From Enterococcus malodoratus ATCC 43197 (GTDB lineage Bacteria; Bacillota; Bacilli; Lactobacillales; Enterococcaceae): DNA of 64,000 bases. The position numbers were made by a program, and so were the translations under genes. Shown here piece after piece: positions 26,392-34,903 of the stretch. The stretch spans positions 620,001 through 684,000 of the forward strand of contig NZ_KE136482.1 in assembly GCF_000407185.1 (NCBI RefSeq). Reading direction: 5' to 3'. Below the pieces are notes generated by a model. That model ran no database searches, had not been told where the DNA came from, and worked only from the letters and a program-made list of their open reading frames with translations. Each line of letters opens with the position of its first letter. Within the stretch, counting starts at the first letter, position 1.

Positions 26392-27441
26392 TTGTAAAAT
26401 TAAGCTAGACAACTAAAAAAGCCATTTGTGCTACACTCAAAATAGTTCTGACCAAAGAATTATAAGGAGTGAGTACAAATGACCTATACCCATCTTACAA
26501 CGGATGAACTTGTAATGATAGAGTCTTATTTCAAAATAAATCAATCTGTTGCGAAAACTGCGCATTGCTTGAATCGTTCAAGACAAACGATCCATAAAGT
26601 ATACCTATTCTTCAAGCAAGGAAAATCAGCCTTAGAATACTATCAACAGTATAAGAAAAACAAATCAAACTGTGGTAGACGCCCGCTTGTTTTACCCGAG
26701 GAACAATCAGAATATATTCAAAGAAAGGTTGTTCAAGGATGGACACCCGATGTGATTGTTGGTCGTGCAGCGTTTCCTATTCGTTGTTCTGCTCGTACCA
26801 TTTATCGTATGTTCAAAAAGGGGCTATTTAATCCTTCTGACTTACCGATGAAAGGCAAGCGTAAACCGAATGGACATCAAGAAAGGCGTGGAAAACAAGC
26901 TTTCCGCCGCTCTATTCATGAACGTGAAAAAGATTATAGCCAATTCTCAAATGAGTTTGGTCACCTTGAAGGTGACACTATCGTAGGTCTGAAACATAAA
27001 AGTGCTGTAATTACCTTAGTTGAACGATTATCAAAAGTTATCATCACATTGAAACCGTGTGGTAGACAAGCGATTGATATTGAAAAAAAATTAAATCATT
27101 GGTTTGAATCTGTACCGAAAAATCTATTCAAATCCATCACTTTTGATTGTGGAAAGGAATTTTCAAATTGGAAACAAATCAGTAATGCCAATGATATTGC
27201 CATTTATTTCGCTGATCCAGGAACGCCGTCTCAAAGAGGCCTAAACGAGAATTCTAACGGATTGTTACGTAGAGATGGTTTATTGAAATCTATGGATTTC
27301 AATTCAGTAGATGAATCTTTTATTCAATCTGTCACATCTAAACGAAATAATATTCCTAGAAAATCACTGGATTATCGAACACCTTTGGAAGTATTTTTGA
27401 GTTACGTAAGTATTGATGATTTGTCTAACTTAATTTGACAA
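26392..27441 (+). mobile_element. IS30-family insertion sequence
   Basis: A 1.05-kb element with one transposase gene and terminal inverted repeats: TTGTAAAATTAAGCTAGACAA at the left and its near-complement at the right (two mismatches in 21). The size and transposase fit the IS30 family common in enterococci. On the right, about 15 A/T-rich bases lie between the repeat and the resumed phosphatase codons; they do not belong to the gene and include a partial copy of the repeat end (TTAAGACAATT), so the true outer border may lie a little further right. The target duplication could not be fixed. Confidence 0.85.
26479..27438 (+). CDS. IS30-family transposase
   Basis: A 319-residue DDE transposase. 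The N-terminal HTH (about residues 1-60, SYFKINQSVAKTAHCLNRSR) recognises the element ends. The catalytic core has GHLEGDTIVG (first Asp), SITFDCGKEFSNW (second Asp) and RGLNENSNGLLR (Glu), the IS30 family layout. The length is the family norm and the frame is intact, so the element may still be active. AAGGAG precedes the ATG. Confidence 0.92.
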   Translation: MTYTHLTTDELVMIESYFKINQSVAKTAHCLNRSRQTIHKVYLFFKQGKSALEYYQQYKKNKSNCGRRPLVLPEEQSEYIQRKVVQGWTPDVIVGRAAFPIRCSARTIYRMFKKGLFNPSDLPMKGKRKPNGHQERRGKQAFRRSIHEREKDYSQFSNEFGHLEGDTIVGLKHKSAVITLVERLSKVIITLKPCGRQAIDIEKKLNHWFESVPKNLFKSITFDCGKEFSNWKQISNANDIAIYFADPGTPSQRGLNENSNGLLRRDGLLKSMDFNSVDESFIQSVTSKRNNIPRKSLDYRTPLEVFLSYVSIDDLSNLI

Positions 27442-27991
27442 TTAAGACAATTAAAAAAAATCCAAGGCTCCTGCGATTCTCCTCTGACCGAGCGCGGTAT
27501 TCAGCAAGCGCAGCTGGCACGTCAATATTTTCAAGAAAATAATATCCAATTTGATCAGCTGTACTCTTCTACTCAAGAACGTGCCAGTGATACTTTAGAA
27601 ATTATTACCGAAAGTAAAAATTATCAGCGTCTGAAGGAATTGAAAGAAATGGGGTTCGGCTCTTTTGAAGGTGAGCAACAGTTTTTACAACCAGCAGGGC
27701 AAGATTATTACGACTCCTTCTATTTGCAATTTGGCGGTGAATCAATGACGCTCGTTCAAGAACGAATGTTCAAGATTCTGCATCAGATTATGGCGCGCGA
27801 GGATCATCAGAATGTTTTAGCTATTTCTCATAATGGTGCCTGCGTCAGCTTTCTACAAACGATCTGGCAAGGTGATCCAAATGATTTGATCAGAGCCTTT
27901 CCGAATTGCTCGATATTTGTCTTAACCTATGAGAATCAGCAATTTCAACTAGAGGATATTATCGACCCTGCCACAAAACAAAGTATCTTAT

Positions 27992-28035
27992 AAAAAAACC
28001 GCAACGATCGAATTGCAGATCGTTGCGGTTTTTTT
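27992..28035. terminator. Bidirectional terminator
   Basis: An 18-bp stem (AAAAAAACCGCAACGATC with its complement) with an 8-base loop lies between the converging phosphatase fragment and histidine-kinase gene; its A and T flanks serve both directions. Confidence 0.93.
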
Positions 28036-29071
28036 ATATTTCTGGCAGCATTAGACGAAAAATACTGCCATTTCCATAATCACTTTCTACCTTCAACTCG
28101 CCTTTTAACTGTTCAGTTAAACTTTTACTGATATAAAGACCCAATCCTGAGCCGCCGGTTTCCGGGTTCCTTGATTTTTCTACTCGATACAACCGATCAA
28201 AGATTTTTTGCTGATCAATGGTTTTGATCCCAATCCCTTCATCCTTGATTGAAAAAATGATTTGTCCATTCACAGCTTCGATTTTCAAATAGATCGTCGT
28301 ATTGACGGGAGAATACTTGCTGGCATTTTCGATCAAATTAGTTAAAATTCGATTCAATTTTCCTTCGTCGGTCATTAAGGTCTTCACTTTCGGGTCGACT
28401 TGAAGTGTAAGTTTTTGCTGCTTCTTCCTTAATATGTAATCAAAGCTAGATAACAACTTCAATAAAAACTGATCCAGCCAAACCTTTTGCTCCTGATTTG
28501 CTGGGCTTTGAGGCAAGGCTTTCTCCATAATCGTAATCTCCATTAACTGTTTCGTTAACGAACTCAGCCGCTCGACTTGAAACGCCATTTGATCCAAAGT
28601 TTGGTCAATCTCCTCCTTTGAAATGACGCCATCTTGAATCGCTTCAATTTGATTTTTGATGGCCGTAATAGGTGTTTTGATGTCATGCCCTAGCTGCGCA
28701 ACCAGATTGCTTTTATCCTGTTCACTTTTTTCCAACGCCGTAAAGCTATCAGCTAAAGCAGCCACCATTTCATTAAAGTCATCTGCCAGAGTCTGCAGCT
28801 CTTTAGGCGCGTGCTCTAACTGGATTTCAGTGAATTGATTTTCCTTAATAACTTTCGTTTGTTTGCTTAACTTATCTAACGAATGAAACGTATTTCGCAG
28901 TGAAAATAATCCGATGATCGTTCCTAAAATGTTCGCTAAGATGGTAATACCGATGATCAAATAGCCATCGTAATCTGTCAGATACATTTTACTAATACTG
29001 AACCAGACAATCAAAACCACCACTATACTTGAAGTAAGAAATGACAAGATCAACATATTCCGTAATTTCAT
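28034..29071 (-). CDS. Sensor histidine kinase
   Basis: A 345-residue membrane sensor. Two transmembrane helices (about 7-27 and 37-57) flank only about ten extracellular residues, so it probably senses a membrane or protein signal. A HAMP-like linker follows, then the H-box LGHDIKTPI with phospho-acceptor H129, the N-box NLIENASKYS, and the G1/G2 boxes DEGIGI and GGSGLGLYIS. It pairs with the response regulator two bases upstream. The very short sensing loop is typical of intramembrane-sensing kinases linked to envelope stress. Confidence 0.9.
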   Translation of the reverse strand: MKLRNMLILSFLTSSIVVVLIVWFSISKMYLTDYDGYLIIGITILANILGTIIGLFSLRNTFHSLDKLSKQTKVIKENQFTEIQLEHAPKELQTLADDFNEMVAALADSFTALEKSEQDKSNLVAQLGHDIKTPITAIKNQIEAIQDGVISKEEIDQTLDQMAFQVERLSSLTKQLMEITIMEKALPQSPANQEQKVWLDQFLLKLLSSFDYILRKKQQKLTLQVDPKVKTLMTDEGKLNRILTNLIENASKYSPVNTTIYLKIEAVNGQIIFSIKDEGIGIKTIDQQKIFDRLYRVEKSRNPETGGSGLGLYISKSLTEQLKGELKVESDYGNGSIFRLMLPEI

Positions 29072-29073
29072 CG

Positions 29074-29763
29074 CTAGCCCTCCATTTTGTAACCTAAACC
29101 CCAGACAGTCTGAATGTGCGGGTAAGGTCGTTCATCAGCAACCTTTTCCAACTTTTCTCTTAAGCTATGAATATGAACATTTAATGTATTGGCATCATCA
29201 AAATATTCTGAATGCCAGATTTTTTCATACAACTCCGATTTAGGAAAAACCTTGCCTAAGTTTTTTAGAAATAATAGCAGCAACTGAAATTCCTTGATAG
29301 ATAATTCCAATGGACGATCATAGAGCGAAGCTTTGAACTTTTCCTCATCAATCCGAAAGGGGCCCTCTTCGATCGCGTTTCCAGCACGTTCTTCTTTACT
29401 GCCCACGCGCCGCAAAATATTTTTTACCCGTAGCGTCAGCTCTCTAGGACTAAACGGTTTTGTAATGAAATCATCCGCCCCCAAGGTCAAAGAAAAAATC
29501 TTGTCTTTTTCTTGATCCTTCGCGCTGACAAAAATAAATGGAGTGTCTTCATCTTTTTCCAATACTTGTTCAATAAAATCATAGCCGTCCATTTCCGGCA
29601 TCATAATATCGGTAATAATTAAATCGAGTGATTCCTTTTGAAAAAAAGTTAGGGCCTCCTTGCCGTTTGCGGCCGCAAAAACCTTATATCCTTCTCTTGC
29701 TAAATAACGTGACACAATATCCAAAATCGCTTTTTCATCATCTACGACTAATATTTTCTGCAT
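29074..29763 (-). CDS. OmpR/PhoB-family response regulator
   Basis: A 229-residue regulator: receiver domain with acceptor D52 (LIITDIMMPEMDG), acidic DDE pocket at the start and Lys in FITKPFSPREL, then an OmpR-type winged helix (about 130-229) with the LNVHIHSLREKLE recognition segment. I placed the start at ATG 29763 because GTGAGGTG lies before it. It is the first gene of the two-component operon. CTTAA elements at 11-base spacing upstream (29843-29880) are candidate binding sites for this protein. Confidence 0.92.
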   Translation of the reverse strand: MQKILVVDDEKAILDIVSRYLAREGYKVFAAANGKEALTFFQKESLDLIITDIMMPEMDGYDFIEQVLEKDEDTPFIFVSAKDQEKDKIFSLTLGADDFITKPFSPRELTLRVKNILRRVGSKEERAGNAIEEGPFRIDEEKFKASLYDRPLELSIKEFQLLLLFLKNLGKVFPKSELYEKIWHSEYFDDANTLNVHIHSLREKLEKVADERPYPHIQTVWGLGYKMEG

Positions 29764-29842
29764 AGTATACACCTCACGCCTATAGTAATCCAGGTTATGA
29801 AAAAAAGCACCTGATTGACTCATAAATTAGCGTAAATTAAGT

Positions 29843-29880
29843 CTTAAATCTTTCTTAATTGATTCATTTGAAATACTTAA
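29843..29880. repeat. Helically phased CTTAA repeats, candidate regulator sites
   Basis: CTTAA occurs at 29843, 29854 and 29876, that is at spacings of 11 and 22 bases. This one-turn and two-turn phasing is typical of sites for OmpR-type dimers. They lie in the region shared by the two-component operon and the WxL gene. Confidence 0.35.
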
Positions 29881-30017
29881 ATCGGCAAACATCAGTCCGA
29901 AAAAATGATGCTCGATTTTCTTCAACAATCTATAACCACAACTCTTTATTTTGACCAAAAATAACTTAAACCGTTGAGTTATCCGAAAGACTGTTTTTTC
30001 CCTTTATCAGTTATGAA

Positions 30018-30998
30018 TTGCTTAAGGAACAGCTCTTTTGTTTTTTTATTCCCACAGCCGTAAAGTTATACCCGTTAAGAGAAACTCGCAAAAAACAAAA
30101 AATTGGTACAGTAGCAGCTGTCACGGCCTTAAGCACCATCGCATTAGGTGGTTTCATCAAGGCAGATTCAACAAATGTCCATGCTGCGGCAAACTTTACT
30201 CAAGGAGATAAAGAAACTCGAAATCCGATGGGTGCAGCCCTCGGCAGTACAATGGCTAAAAAATACAACATTTCCATGCCGGAAGCGAATAAAGGGTATT
30301 TTTCAGGCGGGTCAACCTATATTGGGCCGCGTGTGGGAACCAGTGCGGCCGGTGCAACTTCAACGATCCAAGTAAAAGTTTCTAAAACGACCAAAGGCAC
30401 AACCTTTGAACTAGAACCGGCAAAAGCCGGAAAGCAACCAGCTAAAGCTACCCTGCGTTTAGACGGTGTCCCAAATATTTCTTTCAGCAATACGATGAAA
30501 GACGATGTTAAAAAAGGCGATGTTACATTGATGGCCGACGGATATAAAGTCAGCAAAGGGACAAGTGCTGAAAAGATGGCCTTTGACGGTAATAAAGATG
30601 GTTTGATCGAAGTTACCGACAAAACAATGAGTGATAAAAGTATGGGCTGGTCGTTATTTGCGGCTATTACACCCTTGATGGATAAAGAAGGCGACACATT
30701 GAATGCCACTTTGAATCTAAAACTGATGGGCGCAAATGGTGTTGAAGGAACCTCAACTAGTCTCAATAGTATGAACGGCGAAGCTAAGCCAGTCTTGACC
30801 GCTGCTAAAGGAATGGGCATGGATACAACAAAGGCAATGATTGATCAAAAAGGAACTACCCTAATGATCAATACAAACGAAGATATTCAAGCCGGCGTTT
30901 ATCAAGCCAATGTTGTTTGGACGCCAGCAAATGACGCGAATGCACAAGCAAATATGGCTAACGCCAATGCCAATCGCGGTGCAATCAATAATCAATAA
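30018..30998 (+). CDS. WxL-domain surface protein, start unclear
   Basis: A cell-surface protein of the WxL class, which binds peptidoglycan without sortase. A signal peptide is visible in the frame (KKQKIGTVAAVTALSTIALGG, cut near VHA). The two WxL motifs are MGWSLFAAITPL and, near the end, YQANVVWTP. The C-terminus extends about 20 residues further as an Asn/Ala-rich tail, which is unusual. The frame has no ATG before the signal peptide; only a TTG at 30018 without an RBS is available. A good RBS (AAGGA at about 30024) points to a TTG at 30038 that is one base out of frame across a T7 tract. It may be a frameshifted or slippage-controlled gene. It stands opposite the two-component operon. 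Confidence 0.72.
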   Translation: MLKEQLFCFFIPTAVKLYPLRETRKKQKIGTVAAVTALSTIALGGFIKADSTNVHAAANFTQGDKETRNPMGAALGSTMAKKYNISMPEANKGYFSGGSTYIGPRVGTSAAGATSTIQVKVSKTTKGTTFELEPAKAGKQPAKATLRLDGVPNISFSNTMKDDVKKGDVTLMADGYKVSKGTSAEKMAFDGNKDGLIEVTDKTMSDKSMGWSLFAAITPLMDKEGDTLNATLNLKLMGANGVEGTSTSLNSMNGEAKPVLTAAKGMGMDTTKAMIDQKGTTLMINTNEDIQAGVYQANVVWTPANDANAQANMANANANRGAINNQ

Positions 30999-31008
30999 TT
31001 TCCTAAGT

Positions 31009-31047
31009 AAAAAACGCCTGCTCCATTATCGGAGACAGGCGTTTTTT
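31009..31047. terminator. Bidirectional terminator
   Basis: A 12-bp stem (AAAAAACGCCTG with its complement) separates the converging WxL and aldo-keto reductase genes. Confidence 0.9.
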
Positions 31048-31051
31048 GCGA

Positions 31052-31924
31052 TTACTTTCTTTTGTCCATAATTTTTCGGAAAACAGGTGTGTCATTGCTT
31101 TTTCCATAATCAAAGTCACTATTCAGAGCCTTCAATTTCTCCATATCTTCGTCCGAAATTTGGAAATCAACATCTGCATTATTCTGCATATGTTCGGGGT
31201 TCTCTGTTTTTGGCAGCGGCAAAAGATCTAGCTGCAAGCAATAGCGAATCGCTAATTGCGGAATTGTCACTTCGTATTTCTTCGCAAGACTAGTGATCGT
31301 TTCACTTCGCAACATCGCTCCATGAGCGATTGGTGAATAGGCTTCAACCAGTAATTGATGGTTTTGCGAATAATCGATCACTTCAAAGGGTGTTTGACCA
31401 ATGTGGGCTAGCACTTGATTGACCATTGGCTTAATCGTCGCATGTTTTAACAGATTTTCCAGATCCGCTACTTCAAAATTGGATACACCGATTGCTCTTA
31501 GCTTCCCTGCTTGATAAGCTTCTTCTAGTGCACGCCATGCGGCAACATTTCCTTCAAAATAATGATCGTCGCCTTGAAAATCCGCCCATGGTTTAGGACT
31601 ATGGATAATCATCAAGTCAATGTAATCCAGTCCTAACTTTTCTAACGAGCCTTCAATTGCTTTGACCGCGCCAGCATAATCCTTGATCTCAGCCGCAAGT
31701 TTAGTAGTAACAAAAAGTTCTTCGCGTTTCAGTTCAGCAGCTTGAATCGCTGCCCCGACGCCTTCTTCATTTCCATAAGCCTGTGCCGTATCGATATGAC
31801 GGTAGCCAAGTTTAATCGCTTCAAGTACTTTTTCAGTTGCTTGATCGTTATCAATCATCCAAGTGCCATAACCGATCTTGGGTATCTTGACGCCGTTTGT
31901 TAATGTATATGATTCTTCTAACAT
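31052..31924 (-). CDS. Aldo-keto reductase
   Basis: A 290-residue NADPH-dependent (beta/alpha)8-barrel reductase of the 2,5-diketogluconate-reductase-like AKR5 group. The full catalytic tetrad is visible: Asp and Tyr in DTAQAYGNEEG, Lys in VTTKLAAE and His in MIIHSPKP. The cofactor-binding end (LPLPKTENPEHM) is present. It probably detoxifies small aldehydes and ketones; the native substrate is unknown. The lipoprotein gene ends 18 bases upstream, so both are likely co-transcribed. Confidence 0.9.
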   Translation of the reverse strand: MLEESYTLTNGVKIPKIGYGTWMIDNDQATEKVLEAIKLGYRHIDTAQAYGNEEGVGAAIQAAELKREELFVTTKLAAEIKDYAGAVKAIEGSLEKLGLDYIDLMIIHSPKPWADFQGDDHYFEGNVAAWRALEEAYQAGKLRAIGVSNFEVADLENLLKHATIKPMVNQVLAHIGQTPFEVIDYSQNHQLLVEAYSPIAHGAMLRSETITSLAKKYEVTIPQLAIRYCLQLDLLPLPKTENPEHMQNNADVDFQISDEDMEKLKALNSDFDYGKSNDTPVFRKIMDKRK

Positions 31925-31941
31925 AAATTTTTCCTACTTTC

Positions 31942-32421
31942 TTAGTGGATTCTTTCAACTTCTAGCGCGCCGTTTCCCAGCTGGTCCGCCAGATTCCCCT
32001 CATTTTTTATTCGTCCGATCCTAGTATAAGAATAACTGGTTTCGAAAGAGTGATAAAAAATGACCAAGGTACTATTACCATACAACATGACATCCCCTGC
32101 CTCAATCATTCCAACTCGTTGTGCATTTGTTGGCAGTTTTTGGGACAGGTCATAGTATTTCTCATTTTGATGCAGGTCATTCATCGAGAACGTATCGGGC
32201 AATATTTCCTGTAACTTTTTTGCTGCTGAGTTTTTTTCTAAAACTACATGGAATTCCGTCCCATTTATTCGTAATCGAATCATGTCCCCGTCCCCCTTTT
32301 TACTGCTAACAGTGGTTTCATTTGAACTCACTTCTGAGGACTGCTTTTCAGCACAAGCGCCTAGCAAACCGAAGCAAGCAGCAAGTAAACTTATTAAAAG
32401 GGCCTTTTTTAAATATGTCAT
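31942..32421 (-). CDS. Cyclophilin-like-fold lipoprotein
   Basis: A 159-residue exported protein. The N-terminus is a lipoprotein signal with lipobox LLGAC, followed by a Ser/Thr-rich linker (about 22-42). The remaining 115 residues match the cyclophilin-like domain family (PF18050): IRLRINGTEFHVVLEKNSAAK, then GDVMLYGNSTLVIFY and the SYSYTRIGRI strand. These domains have the fold of cyclophilin but no proven isomerase activity. ATG 32421 is eight bases after GAGGG; an upstream GTG is possible. Confidence 0.75.
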   Translation of the reverse strand: MTYLKKALLISLLAACFGLLGACAEKQSSEVSSNETTVSSKKGDGDMIRLRINGTEFHVVLEKNSAAKKLQEILPDTFSMNDLHQNEKYYDLSQKLPTNAQRVGMIEAGDVMLYGNSTLVIFYHSFETSYSYTRIGRIKNEGNLADQLGNGALEVERIH

Positions 32422-32503
32422 CTTCACTACCCTCAGTCCCCTTTTGCTTCTATTGTATTAGTATCTTTACACTTGAAATAAATGCTGTAAAAAAGCAGCA
32501 GCT

Positions 32504-33064
32504 CTAAATTTCTTTGATCACTTTTGCAGGGGAACCCACCACAATCACATTTTCTGGAACATCCTTGGTGACCGTCGAGTCTGCAGCAACGATCGAATTT
32601 TTACCGACTGTTACACCGGGAAGAATCGTAACATTCGCTCCCAGCCAAGCGTTTTCTTCAATTTTGACCGATGCTACGGACAGCCCTCTGCGCTTTTTAG
32701 GATCCACCAAGTGATTGACGGAGATGATGCGGCACATCGGTCCAATCAATACATGATCTTCAATCACGATTCCGCCTAAATCGACAAATGTGACATTTTG
32801 GTTGATAAAAATGTCTTTTCCAAAAGAGATATGTTTACCAAAGTCTGTATAAAAGGGTTGCGAAACTGTCACAGAATCATCGATGCTCCTACCAGTAATC
32901 TCTTGCAAGTACCTTCGAATTTCTTCCGGTTTATGATATTTTTCATTCATCTCCATAACGAGCTGCTCATTGTTGGCCTTCAATACATGGATTTCGTCAT
33001 AAATACGTGATCCTGGCAAAATTTCAATTCCTTGAATTTTCACTAATAATTGATGTCTATTCAT
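32504..33064 (-). CDS. Hexapeptide-repeat O-acetyltransferase (maltose/galactoside type)
   Basis: A 186-residue acyltransferase with a left-handed beta-helix. The hexapeptide repeats run from about residue 70 to 180, including DFGKHISFGKDIFIN, the catalytic-histidine segment RIISVNHLVDPKKRR and the terminal GSPAKVI. It transfers acetyl from acetyl-CoA to a sugar hydroxyl. The gene is divergent from a LysR gene with 110 bases between them, so that regulator is its likely controller. Confidence 0.85.
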   Translation of the reverse strand: MNRHQLLVKIQGIEILPGSRIYDEIHVLKANNEQLVMEMNEKYHKPEEIRRYLQEITGRSIDDSVTVSQPFYTDFGKHISFGKDIFINQNVTFVDLGGIVIEDHVLIGPMCRIISVNHLVDPKKRRGLSVASVKIEENAWLGANVTILPGVTVGKNSIVAADSTVTKDVPENVIVVGSPAKVIKEI

Positions 33065-33174
33065 CGTATCTGCCCTCCTTTAGTTGCTGACTCTAGTATA
33101 CTTCGCTATACTTGCAATGAATAATACTTATATTGAATAGCCAACTATCGTTTTTAGTTATAGGAGGAAATAAG

Positions 33175-34044
33175 ATGGAATTACGTGTATTGAATTACTT
33201 TTTGACTGTCGCGAGAGAAAAAACAATCAGTAACGCCGCAAAAGTATTGCATCTTTCCCAACCGACCTTGTCAAAACAATTAAAAGACCTTGAAGAAGAA
33301 TTAGGAGTACAGCTTTTTATTCGCGGAAACCGTGAAATCTCTCTCACCGAAGACGGTGTCTATCTGCAAAACCGCGGAAAGGAGATTTTATCACTCGTAA
33401 ATGCTACAACGTCAAACTTGCAAAAAAACGAAGTCATCGGCGGTGATATTATGATTGGCGGCGGTGAAACGCAGGCTTTCCAATTTTTATCAGTCATTTT
33501 GAATGATTTGATGAAACGCTATCCCGATATCAATGTTCATATGTACAGCGGAAACGCGGACGATGTAAAAGATAAGATCGACAAAGGCCTATTGGATTTC
33601 GGCTTAGTGATCGATCCAGTAGAAAAACAAAAATACGAGTATGTCCCACTTCCCGTTTCGGATCGTTGGGGTGTCTTGGTCAGTGATACACACGAGCTGG
33701 CTCAGTTAGAAGCTGTTACCCCAGATGATTTGAAAGATCAAGCGCTGCTGATCTCTAATCAAACACTTGTGAATAACCAACTGTCAGAATGGTTAGGAGG
33801 AAACTTGGCCAATTACCCTGTCATTGGCTCTTATAATTTGCTTTACAATGCCTCATTGTTCGTTAAAGAAGGAACTAGCGTTGCATTTTGTATCGATGGC
33901 ATTATCAATACGAAAGACAGCGGATTAGTTTTCATCCCCCTCGCCCCTGCACTTACTTCACGGATCACTGTTATTTGGAAAAAGAAACAGATTTTCTCTA
34001 ATGCCGGAGCGCTTTTTCTAAAAAGGCTAATAGAAGCGAAATAA
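33175..34044 (+). CDS. LysR-family transcriptional regulator
   Basis: A 289-residue LysR regulator. The N-terminal HTH (residues 1-60) contains YFLTVAREKTISNAAKVLH and LSQPTLSKQLKDLEEELG; the rest is the periplasmic-binding-like effector domain. The start at 33175 is fixed by TAGGAGGAAA before the ATG; the longer frame lacks an RBS. It is divergent from the acetyltransferase gene and upstream of the isochorismatase-like gene, both plausible targets. Confidence 0.9.
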   Translation: MELRVLNYFLTVAREKTISNAAKVLHLSQPTLSKQLKDLEEELGVQLFIRGNREISLTEDGVYLQNRGKEILSLVNATTSNLQKNEVIGGDIMIGGGETQAFQFLSVILNDLMKRYPDINVHMYSGNADDVKDKIDKGLLDFGLVIDPVEKQKYEYVPLPVSDRWGVLVSDTHELAQLEAVTPDDLKDQALLISNQTLVNNQLSEWLGGNLANYPVIGSYNLLYNASLFVKEGTSVAFCIDGIINTKDSGLVFIPLAPALTSRITVIWKKKQIFSNAGALFLKRLIEAK

Positions 34045-34239
34045 AACGAAATCTTCGAGATTTTTTTAGATAAGCAGTACAATAGTCATGTTAATCAAAT
34101 GAATGTCACTATTATTCAAACAAATTTGAAATTAATTTCTAGAGAGATTCATTTTATTAACAGAATAGTATTCAGCAACATCCTCAGAGCTATTTTTTAT
34201 GTAAGAAAAATACATTAATAGGAATTAGGAGTGGATAGA

Positions 34240-34857
34240 ATGACTAGCTATGCTAAAAGAACCGAAGACGAATTACTTTCACCAGAAAACACCGTGTTAA
34301 CTGTGATCGATTATCAACCGACACAAATCAACTCGGTCAATTCAATGAATCGTTCAGAATTGATCCGCAATACGGAAATCGTTATTGAGCTGGCAAAACT
34401 TTATAATATCCCGATCGTCCTTTCTACTGTAAACGTTGAAAAAGGCTGGAATACCGATACGATCCCAGTCTTGAAGAAAGCCATTGGCGAAGATGTCCCT
34501 TCATATGACCGCAGTTCGATCAATGCTTGGGAAGACAAAGAATATAATGAAGCCATCAAGGCAACTGGACGGAAAAAAATCTTGATCGTCGCTTTGTGGA
34601 CGGAAGCTTGCCTGACCTTCCCAACATTAGACGCATTAAAAGAAGGCTATGAAGTCTATCCGATCGTTGATGCTGTCGGCGGAACTTCACCAATTGCACA
34701 TGAAACTGCTTTGCGTCGCGTTGAACAAGCCGGTGCGCAATTAACTTCTATCGCTCAACTTGCTTGCGAATTGCAACGTGATTGGAATCGTGAAGAAACG
34801 GTTCCAGGTTTTGATGAATTGCTGACAAAATTAGGTGCCTTTTCAAATCTAAGATAA
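34240..34857 (+). CDS. Isochorismatase-family hydrolase (YcaC-like)
   Basis: A 205-residue cysteine hydrolase. The nucleophile cysteine lies in ALWTEACLTFPTLDAL, the catalytic Asp in VLTVIDYQPTQ, and a conserved cis-peptide-like segment before the Cys is present. YcaC-type members hydrolyse amides of unknown identity and form large rings. ATG 34240 with AGGAGTG just before it is preferred to the GTG at 34231. The 195 bases upstream (34045-34239) show no gene and presumably hold its promoter. Confidence 0.85.
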   Translation: MTSYAKRTEDELLSPENTVLTVIDYQPTQINSVNSMNRSELIRNTEIVIELAKLYNIPIVLSTVNVEKGWNTDTIPVLKKAIGEDVPSYDRSSINAWEDKEYNEAIKATGRKKILIVALWTEACLTFPTLDALKEGYEVYPIVDAVGGTSPIAHETALRRVEQAGAQLTSIAQLACELQRDWNREETVPGFDELLTKLGAFSNLR

Positions 34858-34865
34858 GCTTAATA

Positions 34866-34903
34866 ATCCCCTCACCGAAAATTCGATGAGGGGATTTTTT
34901 TTT
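34866..34903 (+). terminator. Terminator of the isochorismatase-like gene
   Basis: A stem of CCCCTCACCG with its near-complement (one mismatch) and a T9 run. It also lies at the 3' end of the converging phosphatase gene. Confidence 0.88.

Larger units (their letters stand above)
26335..27993 (+). pseudogene. Histidine phosphatase (phosphoglycerate mutase-like) gene interrupted by IS30
   Basis: The gene begins at ATG 26335 after GGAGG and encodes the catalytic start LFLMRHGETLFNQRR. The element then begins and the frame hits a stop at once. The remainder resumes after the element, from about 27457, as KIQGSCDSPLTERG and continues to 27993 with the second catalytic His in AISHNGACV. The two parts together would give a cytoplasmic phosphatase of about 200 residues with the RHG motif at one side and the rest at the other. 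A downstream internal ATG (27640) cannot make an active enzyme because it lacks the RHG motif. Confidence 0.88.

Noticed and set aside
30013-30063. Short frame MNCLRNSSFVFLFPQP as a possible peptide pheromone
   Set aside because: It has no RBS, is not next to an Rgg gene, and is better explained as the displaced start region of the WxL gene.
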